A DNA stretch of 64,000 bases from Maritimibacter sp. GTDB taxonomy: Bacteria; Pseudomonadota; Alphaproteobacteria; Rhodobacterales; Rhodobacteraceae. This document shows, one piece after another, positions 19,596 through 27,982 of this stretch (position 1 is its first letter; the number at the start of each line of letters is the position of its first letter). The position numbers and the translations under genes were made by a program. The notes beneath the pieces are model-generated. The model saw only the letters and a program-made list of their open reading frames with translations. It made no database searches and was not told where the DNA came from. The stretch lies in contig CP051232.1 of NCBI GenBank assembly GCA_017792445.1, positions 1,364,001-1,428,000 on the forward strand. The letters run 5' to 3'.

Positions 19596-19680
19596 ACGGG
19601 TACGCTAGGCTTGGGCCAGCAGAGGGCCCGCGCCGCAGCCTGCGGCGGCGGCCTTCCTGCCGGGAGGAAATCGGACGCCG

Positions 19681-20223
19681 ATGGCGACACGGGACGAAAT
19701 CGAGGAACTGATCGCGCGGGTCAAACTGCGGGATCGGCAGGCGTTCTCGACGCTGTATGCCGAGACTTCGGCGAAACTCTACGGTGTCTGCCTTCGTGTC
19801 TTGAAAAACAGGGCGGAAGCCGACGAGGCGCTGCAAGACGTCTACGTGCGGATCTGGAACAAGGCGGATGCGTATTCCGCCAACGGGTATTCCCCGATGA
19901 CGTGGCTGATCACGATGGCGCGCAATATCGCCATCGACAAGCTGCGGGCGCGCAAGGCGCCGTCTTCGGGCATCGAGGAAGCCGCAAACCTCGCCTCGCC
20001 GGGGCTGACGCCCGAGGGGGAAGTGATCGCCGCATCCGAACGGCAGCGAATCATGGACTGCCTCGAGGAACTGGAAGCGGACCGGGCAGGCGCCGTACGA
20101 GGCGCCTACCTTGACGGGGACAGCTACAAGGATCTGGCGGAACGCTACGGCGTCCCGCTGAACACGATGCGCACATGGCTGCGTCGCAGCCTGCTGAGCC
20201 TGAGGGATTGCCTGACGCGATGA
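19681..20223 (+). CDS. ECF RNA polymerase sigma factor (SigK-like)
   Basis: A 180-aa extracytoplasmic-function sigma factor. Region 2 (FSTLYAETSAKLYGVCLRVLKN, then DEALQDVYVRIWNKA, MTWLITMARNIAIDKLR) and region 4 (ELEADRAGAVRGAYLDGDSYKDLAERYG, TMRTWLRRSLLSL) are both intact. A GGAGGAAA site precedes the ATG by 10 bp. Its last codon overlaps the anti-sigma gene (ATGA), the usual sigma/anti-sigma coupling. No obvious regulon or inducing signal is visible nearby. Confidence 0.92.
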   Translation: MATRDEIEELIARVKLRDRQAFSTLYAETSAKLYGVCLRVLKNRAEADEALQDVYVRIWNKADAYSANGYSPMTWLITMARNIAIDKLRARKAPSSGIEEAANLASPGLTPEGEVIAASERQRIMDCLEELEADRAGAVRGAYLDGDSYKDLAERYGVPLNTMRTWLRRSLLSLRDCLTR

Positions 20224-20909
20224 CCGCTGCGACGGACCATAACGACGACGATGTCGCCCTTGCCGGCGAATACGTCCTTGGTCTGCTGCCCGCCGATGAC
20301 CTGCGCGGGTTCGAACTTCGCCTGCGGGATTCCTCTGACATGCGCCGGCTTGTCGTCGAGTGGGACGAGTATTTCATCCCGCTGGCGGCGGAAATCCCCG
20401 AGGTCGCGCCGCCCCCCGCCATTCAGGCGCGGGTGGAACGCCGCCTGTTCGGCGCGCCGCGCCGCCGCTGGCCGCTGCCGTGGCAGGGCACTCTGGCCGG
20501 GGGACTCATTGCGGCGGCGCTGATCGTCGGGCTGATGTTCCTGACCCCGCCCGACCAGCCGGACGCCCTCGCCACCCACACGGCGCAGATCGCCGCCGAG
20601 GACCGGTCGCTGCTGATCGCGGCGACGCTTGACGACGACACCGGCGAGATCCGGCTGCACCGCACCGAAGGCGCCGCCCGCGCGGGCCGGTCGCTGGAAC
20701 TCTGGCTGATCCCGGAAGGCGCCGACGGCCCGATCTCGCTTGGCCTTCTGGGCGATGACGAGGTCACCGTGCTGACGCTAGCCCCGGAACAGCGCGCCGC
20801 GCTTCAGGGCGCGGTGCTGGCGGTGTCCGACGAACCCGAAGGCGGCTCGCCGACCGGCGCGCCCACGGGCGAAGTGCTGGCGGTCGGGGAAATCTCGCCC
20901 GCGGCCTAA
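20220..20909 (+). CDS. anti-sigma factor, RskA-like, single membrane helix
   Basis: A 229-aa protein with a cytoplasmic N-terminal part (VALAGEYVLGLLPADDLRGFE) of the anti-sigma-K type, one membrane helix (about residues 89-110) and an extracytoplasmic RskA C-terminal domain (AGRSLELWLIPEGADGPISLG). It should bind and silence the ECF factor encoded immediately upstream. The ATG at 20220 sits in the ATGA overlap. No ChrR-like zinc motif (HxxxCxxC) is present. Its stop overlaps that of the convergent DUF1643 gene. Confidence 0.88.
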   Translation: MTAATDHNDDDVALAGEYVLGLLPADDLRGFELRLRDSSDMRRLVVEWDEYFIPLAAEIPEVAPPPAIQARVERRLFGAPRRRWPLPWQGTLAGGLIAAALIVGLMFLTPPDQPDALATHTAQIAAEDRSLLIAATLDDDTGEIRLHRTEGAARAGRSLELWLIPEGADGPISLGLLGDDEVTVLTLAPEQRAALQGAVLAVSDEPEGGSPTGAPTGEVLAVGEISPAA

Positions 20910-21415
20910 AGGCTCCACGTTTCGGGCTGCACCGCATAGCCGATGTACAGCGGGTGCTTCGGATGCCCATGCTTCGAGAGCCCCAGATGGAACAGCGGCA
21001 GCCCCGTTTCCCGCAGCAGGCGTTCCACCTGCGGCCCGCGATCCAGATGCGCGCCATGCGTTCCCCACGCACAGACGATCTGGTCGGCCCAGGGCGCGCT
21101 GTCGGCGATGGCCGCGTCGTTCTCCGGCCCGACCGGATCGACAGCCGCGCGCATAACTTTCGGATCGGTGGCGCGATACGCGAAGATATTTGTAACCCTG
21201 AACGCTCCGAACCCCAGCGCCCGCGCCCGGCGCTCGCAGCGCTCGACGGTCGGATCGTTCTGCACCTCGGTCGCGGTGGACGGGTTCAGCATCACGAACA
21301 GCGCCTTGCGGCCTGCCGGGTCCCACGTGCGGGTCAGCAGATAACGATACTGCTCGCAGTCGGAATAGACGGCGGTGGACTGCGCGTCGCCCTTCTGGAA
21401 ATCTCGGCTGATCAC
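20906..21415 (-). CDS. DUF1643 domain protein
   Basis: A 169-aa cytosolic protein with the DUF1643 hallmarks [50 protein letters not shown] and IVCAWGTHG. Biochemical role is unknown for the family. The ATG overlaps the truB stop (ATGA), so it is translated as part of the truB operon; the end is convergent with the anti-sigma gene. Confidence 0.88.
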   Translation of the reverse strand: MISRDFQKGDAQSTAVYSDCEQYRYLLTRTWDPAGRKALFVMLNPSTATEVQNDPTVERCERRARALGFGAFRVTNIFAYRATDPKVMRAAVDPVGPENDAAIADSAPWADQIVCAWGTHGAHLDRGPQVERLLRETGLPLFHLGLSKHGHPKHPLYIGYAVQPETWSL

Positions 21416-22317
21416 TGGTTGAACACCCGGCTCGGGTGCAACTCGCCCGCGCGGTAGGTGCCTACGGCCACCGCGCGCCCGTCATAGGACGCCCAGGCTT
21501 CGTCGCCGTATTCCGCGTCGGACGTCAGCACCATGCCCGGATTGCCGTTCTTCAGCTTCGCCGCGCCCTCGGCCGTCGCCCGCAGTTCCGGCAGGTCGGC
21601 CAGACCTTCCTCCAGCGGCCGCAGGTACTGATCGAGCTCCTCGGATTTCGCCAGTTCGTCCAGCAGCGCCAGCGACACGCCGTCTTCGGCCTCGAACGGA
21701 CCGGACCAGACGCGGCGCAACGACACGACGTGCCCGTTACAGCCCAGCGCCGCACCCAGATCGCGCGCGATGGACCGGACATAGCCGCCCTTGCCGCACA
21801 CCATCTCCAGCTCGACGTGGTCGGCATCGGGGCGCGCGACAAGGTTCAGTTCCTCGACAAAGAGCGGCCGCGCGGCCAGTTCCATCTCTTCGCCGTCGCG
21901 GGCCCGCTTGTAGGCGCGCTCGCCGTCGATCTTCACCGCCGAGAACTGTGGCGGGACCTGCATGATGTCGCCGGTGAACTGCCCCAGCGCGGCGCGGATC
22001 TCGTCATCCGAGGGGCGCGCGTCGCTTTCGGCGATCACCTCGCCCTCGGCGTCGTCGGTGTTGGTCGCCTGCCCGAGCCGGACAACGAAGCTGTAGGCCT
22101 TCATCGCGTCGGTGATGTAGGGCACGGTCTTCGTCGCCTCGCCCAAAGCCACCGCCAGCACGCCGGTCGCCTCGGGGTCCAGCGTGCCCGCATGACCCGC
22201 CTTCTTCGCGTCGAACGCCCAGCGCACCTTGTTGACCACCGAGGTCGAGGTGATGCCGGCGGGCTTGTCCACCACCAGCCACCCGGAAATGTCGCGGCCC
22301 TTGCGTCTGCGTCCCAT
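21412..22317 (-). CDS. truB: tRNA pseudouridine(55) synthase
   Basis: A 301-aa enzyme that makes pseudouridine 55 in the tRNA T-loop. [13 protein letters not shown], the catalytic-Asp motif [13 protein letters not shown] and [12 protein letters not shown] are TruB signatures. I choose ATG 22317, which has GGAG at proper distance, over the GTG one codon earlier. Lies downstream of rbfA and a DUF2233 gene; no rpsO follows, as it does in many genomes. Confidence 0.95.
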   Translation of the reverse strand: MGRRRKGRDISGWLVVDKPAGITSTSVVNKVRWAFDAKKAGHAGTLDPEATGVLAVALGEATKTVPYITDAMKAYSFVVRLGQATNTDDAEGEVIAESDARPSDDEIRAALGQFTGDIMQVPPQFSAVKIDGERAYKRARDGEEMELAARPLFVEELNLVARPDADHVELEMVCGKGGYVRSIARDLGAALGCNGHVVSLRRVWSGPFEAEDGVSLALLDELAKSEELDQYLRPLEEGLADLPELRATAEGAAKLKNGNPGMVLTSDAEYGDEAWASYDGRAVAVGTYRAGELHPSRVFNQ

Positions 22318-22370
22318 CACCGTCTCCGTTGAAAACCGAACGCGCGGGCTAGCCCGGCGCGCGCGTCAAG

Positions 22371-23108
22371 TCAACCTGCCGGCACCACCGTGCCCAGCAC
22401 CGGCCCCATCGGCCGCCCGCCGTCGATCCGGTCCAGCTGCGGCGCGTACAGGCGCGAGACATTGCCGTCGAGATACAGGGCGTTCGGCGTTCCGGCCATG
22501 TCGCGGAAAAACCGTGCGAACAGGTGAAAGTTCACCGGCTCGTCAGAGATCGCCAGCACCAGTTCGCGGCCACCGGGCCGGACGCCCACGCCGTTGCGGA
22601 CATAAGTGCTGTTGCTGGACGCGAAGAACCGCGGGTGCAGTTTGCCGTCGATCACCAGCATCGGCCCCGATTGGGTGGCGAAGCGGCAGGCGGGCGGGTT
22701 GGCGGCGAAGGCGCGGCTTTCGACAACCAGCGCCCCGTCGTCCTGAAGGCAGAACACCCCGTTGGGCAGCATGCCGAAGTTGCCGGGTCCCTTCGAGGTG
22801 ACAATCGGCGACAGTTCCACCCCGTCCTCGACATACAGGCCCACCGGCGCGCGGTCCTGGTGGTACATGCCCGCGTTCATCGCGACACCCAGCCGCTCGC
22901 CCTTCGGCGCCAGCGACTCGTCGATCCTGGCGAAGGTGCCATAAGGCGCGGACTCGGCATCGTTCAGCCACAGCCGCATCTCTTCGGCGGCAAGGTCCAC
23001 GGTGCACCATGTAAAGCGCGCGCCGTCGAAACTGTCGCTGTGGCAGGCGCCAGCGTGGACGGCGGCCGGTGCCGCGGCCAGCCCGAGAAGAAACGCCAGC
23101 AGGCGCAT
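22371..23108 (-). CDS. exported DUF2233 / phosphodiester-glycosidase-family protein
   Basis: A 245-aa protein with a signal peptide (LLAFLLGLAAAPAAVHAGA) and a NAGPA-type domain: NAGMYHQDRAPVGLYVEDG, GNFGMLPNGVFC, FATQSGPMLV, VRNGVGV and NALYLDGNVSRLYAP. Relatives act on phosphodiester-linked sugars outside the cytoplasm. It begins 4 bp after rbfA, so it is co-transcribed with RNA-maturation genes although the protein is exported. Substrate unknown. Confidence 0.85.
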   Translation of the reverse strand: MRLLAFLLGLAAAPAAVHAGACHSDSFDGARFTWCTVDLAAEEMRLWLNDAESAPYGTFARIDESLAPKGERLGVAMNAGMYHQDRAPVGLYVEDGVELSPIVTSKGPGNFGMLPNGVFCLQDDGALVVESRAFAANPPACRFATQSGPMLVIDGKLHPRFFASSNSTYVRNGVGVRPGGRELVLAISDEPVNFHLFARFFRDMAGTPNALYLDGNVSRLYAPQLDRIDGGRPMGPVLGTVVPAG

Positions 23109-23112
23109 CGGC

Positions 23113-23520
23113 TCAGTCCTCGTCGAGATCGCGGCGCACGTCGTCGCGGTTCAGCAGCTGCCGCGTCTCGTCCATCCGGTCGAAGCTTTCGTCGATCACG
23201 AAACGCAGCTCGGGGGAGTACTTCAGGGTCAGACCCTTGTTCACCGCGCGGCGCAGCTCGTGCCGGTTCCGCCGCAGCGCCGCCAGCGCCTCGTCCCGGT
23301 TGCCGCCGCCCAGCGGCATGACATAGGCCGTGGCGACCTTCAGGTCCGGGGAAGTACGCACTTCGCCCACGGTGATCGACATGCGGTTCAGGTCCGGATC
23401 GTGGATCTCGGCCCGGTTCAACACGTCGGACAGCGTGCGGCGAATAAGTTCACCGACACGCAGCTGGCGCTGGGAGGGGCCCGCGCCCCGGTCTGATAGC
23501 TGTCTGGCCATGGCCGCCAT
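23113..23520 (-). CDS. rbfA: ribosome-binding factor A
   Basis: A 135-aa KH-like 30S assembly/cold-adaptation factor. [37 protein letters not shown] and a C-terminal [21 protein letters not shown] are the RbfA pattern. Two in-frame ATGs (23520 and 23511) are possible; neither has a strong ribosome site. First gene of rbfA-DUF2233-truB-DUF1643, divergent from dapB. Confidence 0.94.
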   Translation of the reverse strand: MAAMARQLSDRGAGPSQRQLRVGELIRRTLSDVLNRAEIHDPDLNRMSITVGEVRTSPDLKVATAYVMPLGGGNRDEALAALRRNRHELRRAVNKGLTLKYSPELRFVIDESFDRMDETRQLLNRDDVRRDLDED

Positions 23521-23623
23521 CTAGGGCGGAACGGGCGTTCTTGCAATCCCGGCCTTTGCCAAACGCGCGCTTCGGCGCTAAGTCCGGTCGAACCCAGCAA
23601 CGGGCCGAAGGACGGAGAGACGC

Positions 23624-24436
23624 ATGGAAAGCACGCCGGGAATCGTGGTGACGGGGGCATCGGGCCGTATGGGGCAGATGCTGGCGAAACTCGTCATGGC
23701 ATCGGACAACCTGCGCCTCGTCGGCGCGGTCGAGCGCGAGGGAAACGACTGGGTCGGGCGTGACCTCGGCGAGGCGATGGGCGGCCCGCAATGCGGGATC
23801 ACCGTGACCGACGATCCGCTGGACGCCTTCGCCAAGGCTCAGGGTGTGCTGGATTTTACGACGCCCGACGCGACAGTGCAGTTCGCCGGCATCGCGGCGC
23901 AGGCCCGCGCGGTCCACGTGATCGGCACCACCGGGCTCATGCCCGAACATCTCGAAAAGATCTCCGCCGCCGCCCGCCACGCGGTCATCGTGCGGGCCGG
24001 GAACATGTCGCTGGGCGTGAACCTTCTGGTGAAGCTGACCAAGATGGTCGCCGCGGCTCTGGACGACGACTACGACATCGAAATCGTCGAGGCGCACCAC
24101 AACCGCAAGGTCGACGCTCCCTCGGGCACCGCGCTGATGCTGGGCGAGGCCGCAGCCGAGGGGCGCGGCGTGGACCTCGACAAGGTCCGCGATTCGGGCC
24201 GCGACGGCATCACCGGCGCACGCAAGACGGGCGACATCGGCTTTTCCGCGATCCGCGGCGGCGACGTGGTGGGCGAACATGACGTGATCTTCGCAGGGGC
24301 CGGCGAACGCATCGTTCTGCGCCACCTCGCCTCGGACCGCAGCCTGTTCGCCAAGGGCGCGCTCAAGGCGGTGCTGTGGGGGCAGGACAAGAAGCCCGGC
24401 GAATACGACATGCTGGACGTGCTCGGCCTGAACTGA
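23624..24436 (+). CDS. dapB: 4-hydroxy-tetrahydrodipicolinate reductase
   Basis: A 270-aa NAD(P)H-dependent enzyme of lysine/meso-diaminopimelate synthesis. The N-terminal [12 protein letters not shown] nucleotide loop, the DFTTPDAT segment and the catalytic [14 protein letters not shown] motif are all intact, and the length is typical. Divergent from rbfA. The downstream intergenic region holds a GC-hairpin repeat that may end the transcript. Confidence 0.96.
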   Translation: MESTPGIVVTGASGRMGQMLAKLVMASDNLRLVGAVEREGNDWVGRDLGEAMGGPQCGITVTDDPLDAFAKAQGVLDFTTPDATVQFAGIAAQARAVHVIGTTGLMPEHLEKISAAARHAVIVRAGNMSLGVNLLVKLTKMVAAALDDDYDIEIVEAHHNRKVDAPSGTALMLGEAAAEGRGVDLDKVRDSGRDGITGARKTGDIGFSAIRGGDVVGEHDVIFAGAGERIVLRHLASDRSLFAKGALKAVLWGQDKKPGEYDMLDVLGLN

Positions 24437-24487
24437 GCTTTCGCCCTTCTTCTCTTCCGAAATACCTCGGGGGAGTCGCGCAGCGAC

Positions 24488-24603
24488 GGGGGCAGAGCCC
24501 CCTTGCGCTTTCCATTCAGCGCACCTTCGGTACGACGGCGGCAGAGCCCCCTCGCGCTTTCCACTCAGCGCACCTTCGGTACGACGGGGGCAGAGCCCCC
24601 GCG
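24488..24603. repeat. 49-bp tandem repeat with GGGGGC-AGA-GCCCCC hairpins
   Basis: Two 49-bp units (24492-24540 and 24541-24589, 3 mismatches) and the start of a third (24590 on). Each boundary carries a GGGGGC-AGA-GCCCCC mini-hairpin; the first (24488-24502) and third (24586-24600) are perfect, the middle one has one mismatch. It lies between convergent dapB and the SDHAF4-like gene. Short hairpins of this kind recur between genes in Rhodobacterales; terminator or REP-like roles are possible. Confidence 0.85.
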
Positions 24604-24608
24604 CCCGG

Positions 24609-24788
24609 TCAGAAATCGACCGCGATTCCCTTCTTCTCCCAGTCGCCATAGCGCACGGGTTCCGGGCCGTCGCGGCCGCCAAGCTCGGTCGGCAGTTCCA
24701 CCGCCTTCGCGGCCTTGCGGCGCTCTTCCGCTTCGGCCAGCGCGCGTTGCGCGGCGGGGGGCAGGTCTTTTTTCGTCTCGTCGGGCAT
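24609..24788 (-). CDS. DUF1674 / SDHAF4-family protein, 59 aa
   Basis: A 59-aa frame starting MPDETKKDLPPAAQRALAEA and ending in GGRDGPEPVRYGDWEKKG followed by IAVDF. That C-terminal motif is the signature of DUF1674, the bacterial counterpart of mitochondrial succinate dehydrogenase assembly factor 4, which protects flavinylated SdhA during complex II assembly. Soluble and charged, with Ala/Glu/Lys-rich helix in front. Divergent from rsmB and convergent with dapB; no sdh gene is in the window. Confidence 0.85.
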   Translation of the reverse strand: MPDETKKDLPPAAQRALAEAEERRKAAKAVELPTELGGRDGPEPVRYGDWEKKGIAVDF

Positions 24789-24864
24789 GGGTCAGGCTCC
24801 TTGCCGGTTCGCGCCCTGTGATATACCCCGCGTGGGTCGTTTCGCAATTCAAAGGTCCCGTCCG

Positions 24865-26133
24865 ATGACCAAACCCGGCCTCGCTCCGCGCCGCAGCGCC
24901 CTCTGGCTTTTGGGTCAGGTGACTGGTGAAGGCCGGCTGCTGTCGGAACTTCTGCCGCGCGCGCTGGACAAGCTGCCGCCCGAAGACCGCGCCCGGGCGC
25001 AGCGGCTGGCTGTGGAAACGCTGCGTTGGGCCGACCGCGCAGACCGGATGCTGAAGCCTTTCCTCAAAAAAGCGCCCAGCCTGCCCGTCCGCAATGCGCT
25101 GCGCATGGCCGTGGTCGAGATGGCCGTCGATGGCGCGGCGCCGCACGGGGTCGTCGATGCCGCCGTCACCCTGATGGGCGAGACGAAGAAAACGAAGCCC
25201 GCCGCCGGGCTGGCGAACGCCGTGTTGCGGAAAGTGGACATCGCGGCATGGGACAAGGCGCCCGCGCCGAAGCTGCCCAACTGGCTGCGCGGTCCACTGG
25301 TCGCGGGCTATGGCCGCCGCAAGGTCGAGGCGATGGAGAACGCCCACGCCACGGGCGCGCCGCTCGACCTGACGCCGAAGGATGGGGACGCTGGCGCACT
25401 CGCCGCACGGCTGGAGGGCGAGGCGCTGCCCACCGGCAGCGTCCGGCTTGACGGGCGTGTGCAGGTCACCGCCCTGCCCGGCTTCGAGACCGGCGACTGG
25501 TGGGTACAGGACGCCGCCGCCGCGATCCCGGCCCGGGTTCTTGCGGCGCGGACTGGAGAGCGGGTGCTCGACATGTGCGCCGCGCCGGGCGGCAAGACCA
25601 TGCAGCTGGCCGCGGCGGGCGCCGAGGTCACCGCGCTCGACCTGTCCGAGCACCGGATGAAGCGGGTGGCCGAGAACCTTGCCCGAACCGGGCTGTCCGC
25701 CACGACGGTCACCGCCGACGCGCTGGAGTGGGAACCGGAACAGCCGTTTGACGCGATCCTGCTGGACGCGCCCTGTTCCGCTACCGGCACGATCCGGCGG
25801 CACCCCGATCTGCCCCACGCCCGCGACGGCGCCGAGTTCCCCGGTCTTTTTGCGCTGCAGGAAGCGATGCTCGACTGCGCTGTCACGTGGCTGAAACCCG
25901 GCGGGCGGCTGGTGTATTGCACCTGCTCGCTGTTACCTGACGAGGGCGAGGTTCAGATCGAAGAGGCGCTGGCGCGGCATCCCGGTCTGACCCTTGACGC
26001 CGAGGCGCTTAAGGTCCCCGGAATCGAGGCCGACTGGATCGGCCCCGAGGGCCTGCGCCTGACGCCGGATCTGTGGAAAGACCGGGGCGGGATGGACGGC
26101 TTCTTCGTCGCTGCACTGCGAAAAGACGCCTGA
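24865..26133 (+). CDS. rsmB: 16S rRNA (cytosine-5)-methyltransferase, RsmB family
   Basis: A 422-aa protein with an N-terminal NusB-like helical domain (about residues 5-130) and a C-terminal SAM-dependent m5C methyltransferase: MCAAPGGKTMQLA, DAPCSATGTIRRHPD and the nucleophile segment YCTCSLLPDEGE. The two conserved Cys are present. The start at ATG 24865 gives the usual RsmB N-terminus; the longer open frame upstream overlaps the promoter. Divergent from the SDHAF4-like gene. Confidence 0.92.
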   Translation: MTKPGLAPRRSALWLLGQVTGEGRLLSELLPRALDKLPPEDRARAQRLAVETLRWADRADRMLKPFLKKAPSLPVRNALRMAVVEMAVDGAAPHGVVDAAVTLMGETKKTKPAAGLANAVLRKVDIAAWDKAPAPKLPNWLRGPLVAGYGRRKVEAMENAHATGAPLDLTPKDGDAGALAARLEGEALPTGSVRLDGRVQVTALPGFETGDWWVQDAAAAIPARVLAARTGERVLDMCAAPGGKTMQLAAAGAEVTALDLSEHRMKRVAENLARTGLSATTVTADALEWEPEQPFDAILLDAPCSATGTIRRHPDLPHARDGAEFPGLFALQEAMLDCAVTWLKPGGRLVYCTCSLLPDEGEVQIEEALARHPGLTLDAEALKVPGIEADWIGPEGLRLTPDLWKDRGGMDGFFVAALRKDA

Positions 26134-26209
26134 GCCGGAATACCGGCATGACTCGGAGCGGCCTTCTGCCTAGTATGCCGCCAAACCACGGAAGCGGTTT
26201 AAGAAACGG

Positions 26210-27970
26210 GTGAGGCGGGACTTGTCCCTGAAGCAACGCGTCTCCGGGCGCTGGTCGCATTGGATGAACCGGTACCATGCGCGCCGGGCCGGTTGGGTCC
26301 GGCCGGCGACGGGATTCGTGTCGCAACCCGAACCGCGCTCGATCGGCCGCTATGCGCGCGGCAAGCAACTGTGCGCCGGTAATTTCCTAGTCGCAGGGCG
26401 GGTCGTCGAAGCCCCCGACGGTTCGATCTGGGACCTCGGCGATTTCGGCCCCGCCTTCGATAACGAGATCCACGGCTTTGCCTGGCTCGACGACCTTGCT
26501 GCCGTCGGCAACCGGCAGGCGCGGCTTCTGGCACAGCGCTGGACGGCGGAGTGGCTGGCCCGCTACGGCACCGGGCGCGGACCAGGCTGGACGGCCGACA
26601 TCACGGGCCGGCGGGTCATTCGCTGGATCAACCACGCGGTGTTTCTGCTGCAGGGCGACGGCAGCGCGATGTCCGACGACTATTATCGCTCGCTGACCCG
26701 GCAGACCATTTTCCTCAGCCGCCGCTGGAAGGCCGCCGCCCATGGCGTGCCGCGGTTCGAGGCGCTGACCGGCCTGATCTATGCCGGGCTGTCGCTGATC
26801 GGCATGGAAGAGCATGTCGAACCGGCGGAACAGGCGCTGGCACGGGACTGCAATGCGCATGTCGACTCGGCCGGGGGTATCCGCACCCGGAACCCCGAGG
26901 AACTGCTCGAGGTCTTCACCCTGCTCGGCTGGGCCGCGCAGGCGCTGTCCGAGGCGGGCAACGACCCCGCGCCCGACCATCTTGCCGCGATCGAACGCAT
27001 CGCCCCGACGCTGCGCGCGCTGCGCCATTCCGATGGCGGGCTGGCCCGCTTCCATGGCGGCGGACGCGGGCTGGAGGGTCGTCTGGACTCGGCGCTTGCG
27101 GCCTCTGGCGTGCGGGGTCGCGCGCGGATGGGGCTGGCCATGGGCTTTGTCCGGCTTCAGGCCGGGCGGACCTCGGTCGTGGTCGACGCGGCGGAACCGC
27201 CCGCCGACGGCGCATCGGCGCAGGCCCATGCCTCGACGCTGGCGTTCGAGCTGACCTCGGGCCGGCGTCCGGTCATCGTGAATTGCGGCGATGGCCGTCA
27301 GTTCGGCCCCGAATGGGCCCGCGCCGGGCGCGCCACCGCCTCGCACTCGGTGCTGGCGATCGAAGGGTACAGTTCCTCCCGTTTCGGCGGCGCGATGCGC
27401 GGCGGCGCAGGCGAGGTTCTGGTGGATCGCCCCGGTCCGGTGAAGCTTCAGATCGGGACCGACGCCGCCGAAGCGGGGTTCGTGGCCGGGCACGACGGCT
27501 ATGTCGCCACCCACGGCCTGACCCACGTCCGCCAGATCGAACTGGCGCAGAACGGACGCGGCGTGGCGGGCGAGGACATGCTGGCCGCCATCGAAGATGC
27601 GCACCGCACCGCTTTCGACAAGGCGATGGACCGGATGCGTCTGCAGGGCATCCCGTTCCAGATCCGATTCCATCTGCACCCCGATGTCGACGCAGAGCTG
27701 GACATGGGCGGCAACGCTGTCTCGATGGTACTGAAAAGCGGCGAGGTCTGGATCTTCCGGCACGACGGAGCGGCGAAACTGACGCTGGAGCCCTCGGTTT
27801 ACCTCGAAAAGGCGCGGATCAAGCCCCGCGCGACGAAACAGGTCGTTCTATCTTCCCGCGCGATACGCTATGCGACGCGCGTTCGCTGGACGCTCGCCAA
27901 GGCGCAGGACACGCCTTCGCACCTTCGGGATCTCGAGCGGGACGACAGCGAGATACTGGAACAGACCTGA
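26210..27970 (+). CDS. heparinase II/III-family protein
   Basis: A 586-aa protein with an alpha-helical barrel N-terminal half (PEPRSIGRYARGKQLCAGNF, then HGFAWLDDLAAVGNRQARLL and RWKAAAHGVPRFEALTGLIYAG) and a heparinase II/III beta-sandwich C-terminal half (PVIVNCGDGRQFGPEWARAGRATASHSVLAI and the FHLHPDVDAELDMGGNAV segment). No signal peptide is seen, unlike secreted lyases, so it may act on cytosolic or intracellular glycan. The start is uncertain between GTG 26210 and TTG 26222 (the latter with an AGGCGGG site). It is 12 bp upstream of purH and so co-transcribed. Substrate unknown. Confidence 0.82.
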   Translation: MRRDLSLKQRVSGRWSHWMNRYHARRAGWVRPATGFVSQPEPRSIGRYARGKQLCAGNFLVAGRVVEAPDGSIWDLGDFGPAFDNEIHGFAWLDDLAAVGNRQARLLAQRWTAEWLARYGTGRGPGWTADITGRRVIRWINHAVFLLQGDGSAMSDDYYRSLTRQTIFLSRRWKAAAHGVPRFEALTGLIYAGLSLIGMEEHVEPAEQALARDCNAHVDSAGGIRTRNPEELLEVFTLLGWAAQALSEAGNDPAPDHLAAIERIAPTLRALRHSDGGLARFHGGGRGLEGRLDSALAASGVRGRARMGLAMGFVRLQAGRTSVVVDAAEPPADGASAQAHASTLAFELTSGRRPVIVNCGDGRQFGPEWARAGRATASHSVLAIEGYSSSRFGGAMRGGAGEVLVDRPGPVKLQIGTDAAEAGFVAGHDGYVATHGLTHVRQIELAQNGRGVAGEDMLAAIEDAHRTAFDKAMDRMRLQGIPFQIRFHLHPDVDAELDMGGNAVSMVLKSGEVWIFRHDGAAKLTLEPSVYLEKARIKPRATKQVVLSSRAIRYATRVRWTLAKAQDTPSHLRDLERDDSEILEQT

Positions 27971-27982
27971 GGATCCGCCGAA

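Noticed and set aside
19631-19647. CGCCGCA-GCC-TGCGGCG hairpin after the FAD dehydrogenase
   Set aside because: Seven-bp stem without a T-run in GC-rich DNA; may be chance or a weak terminator.
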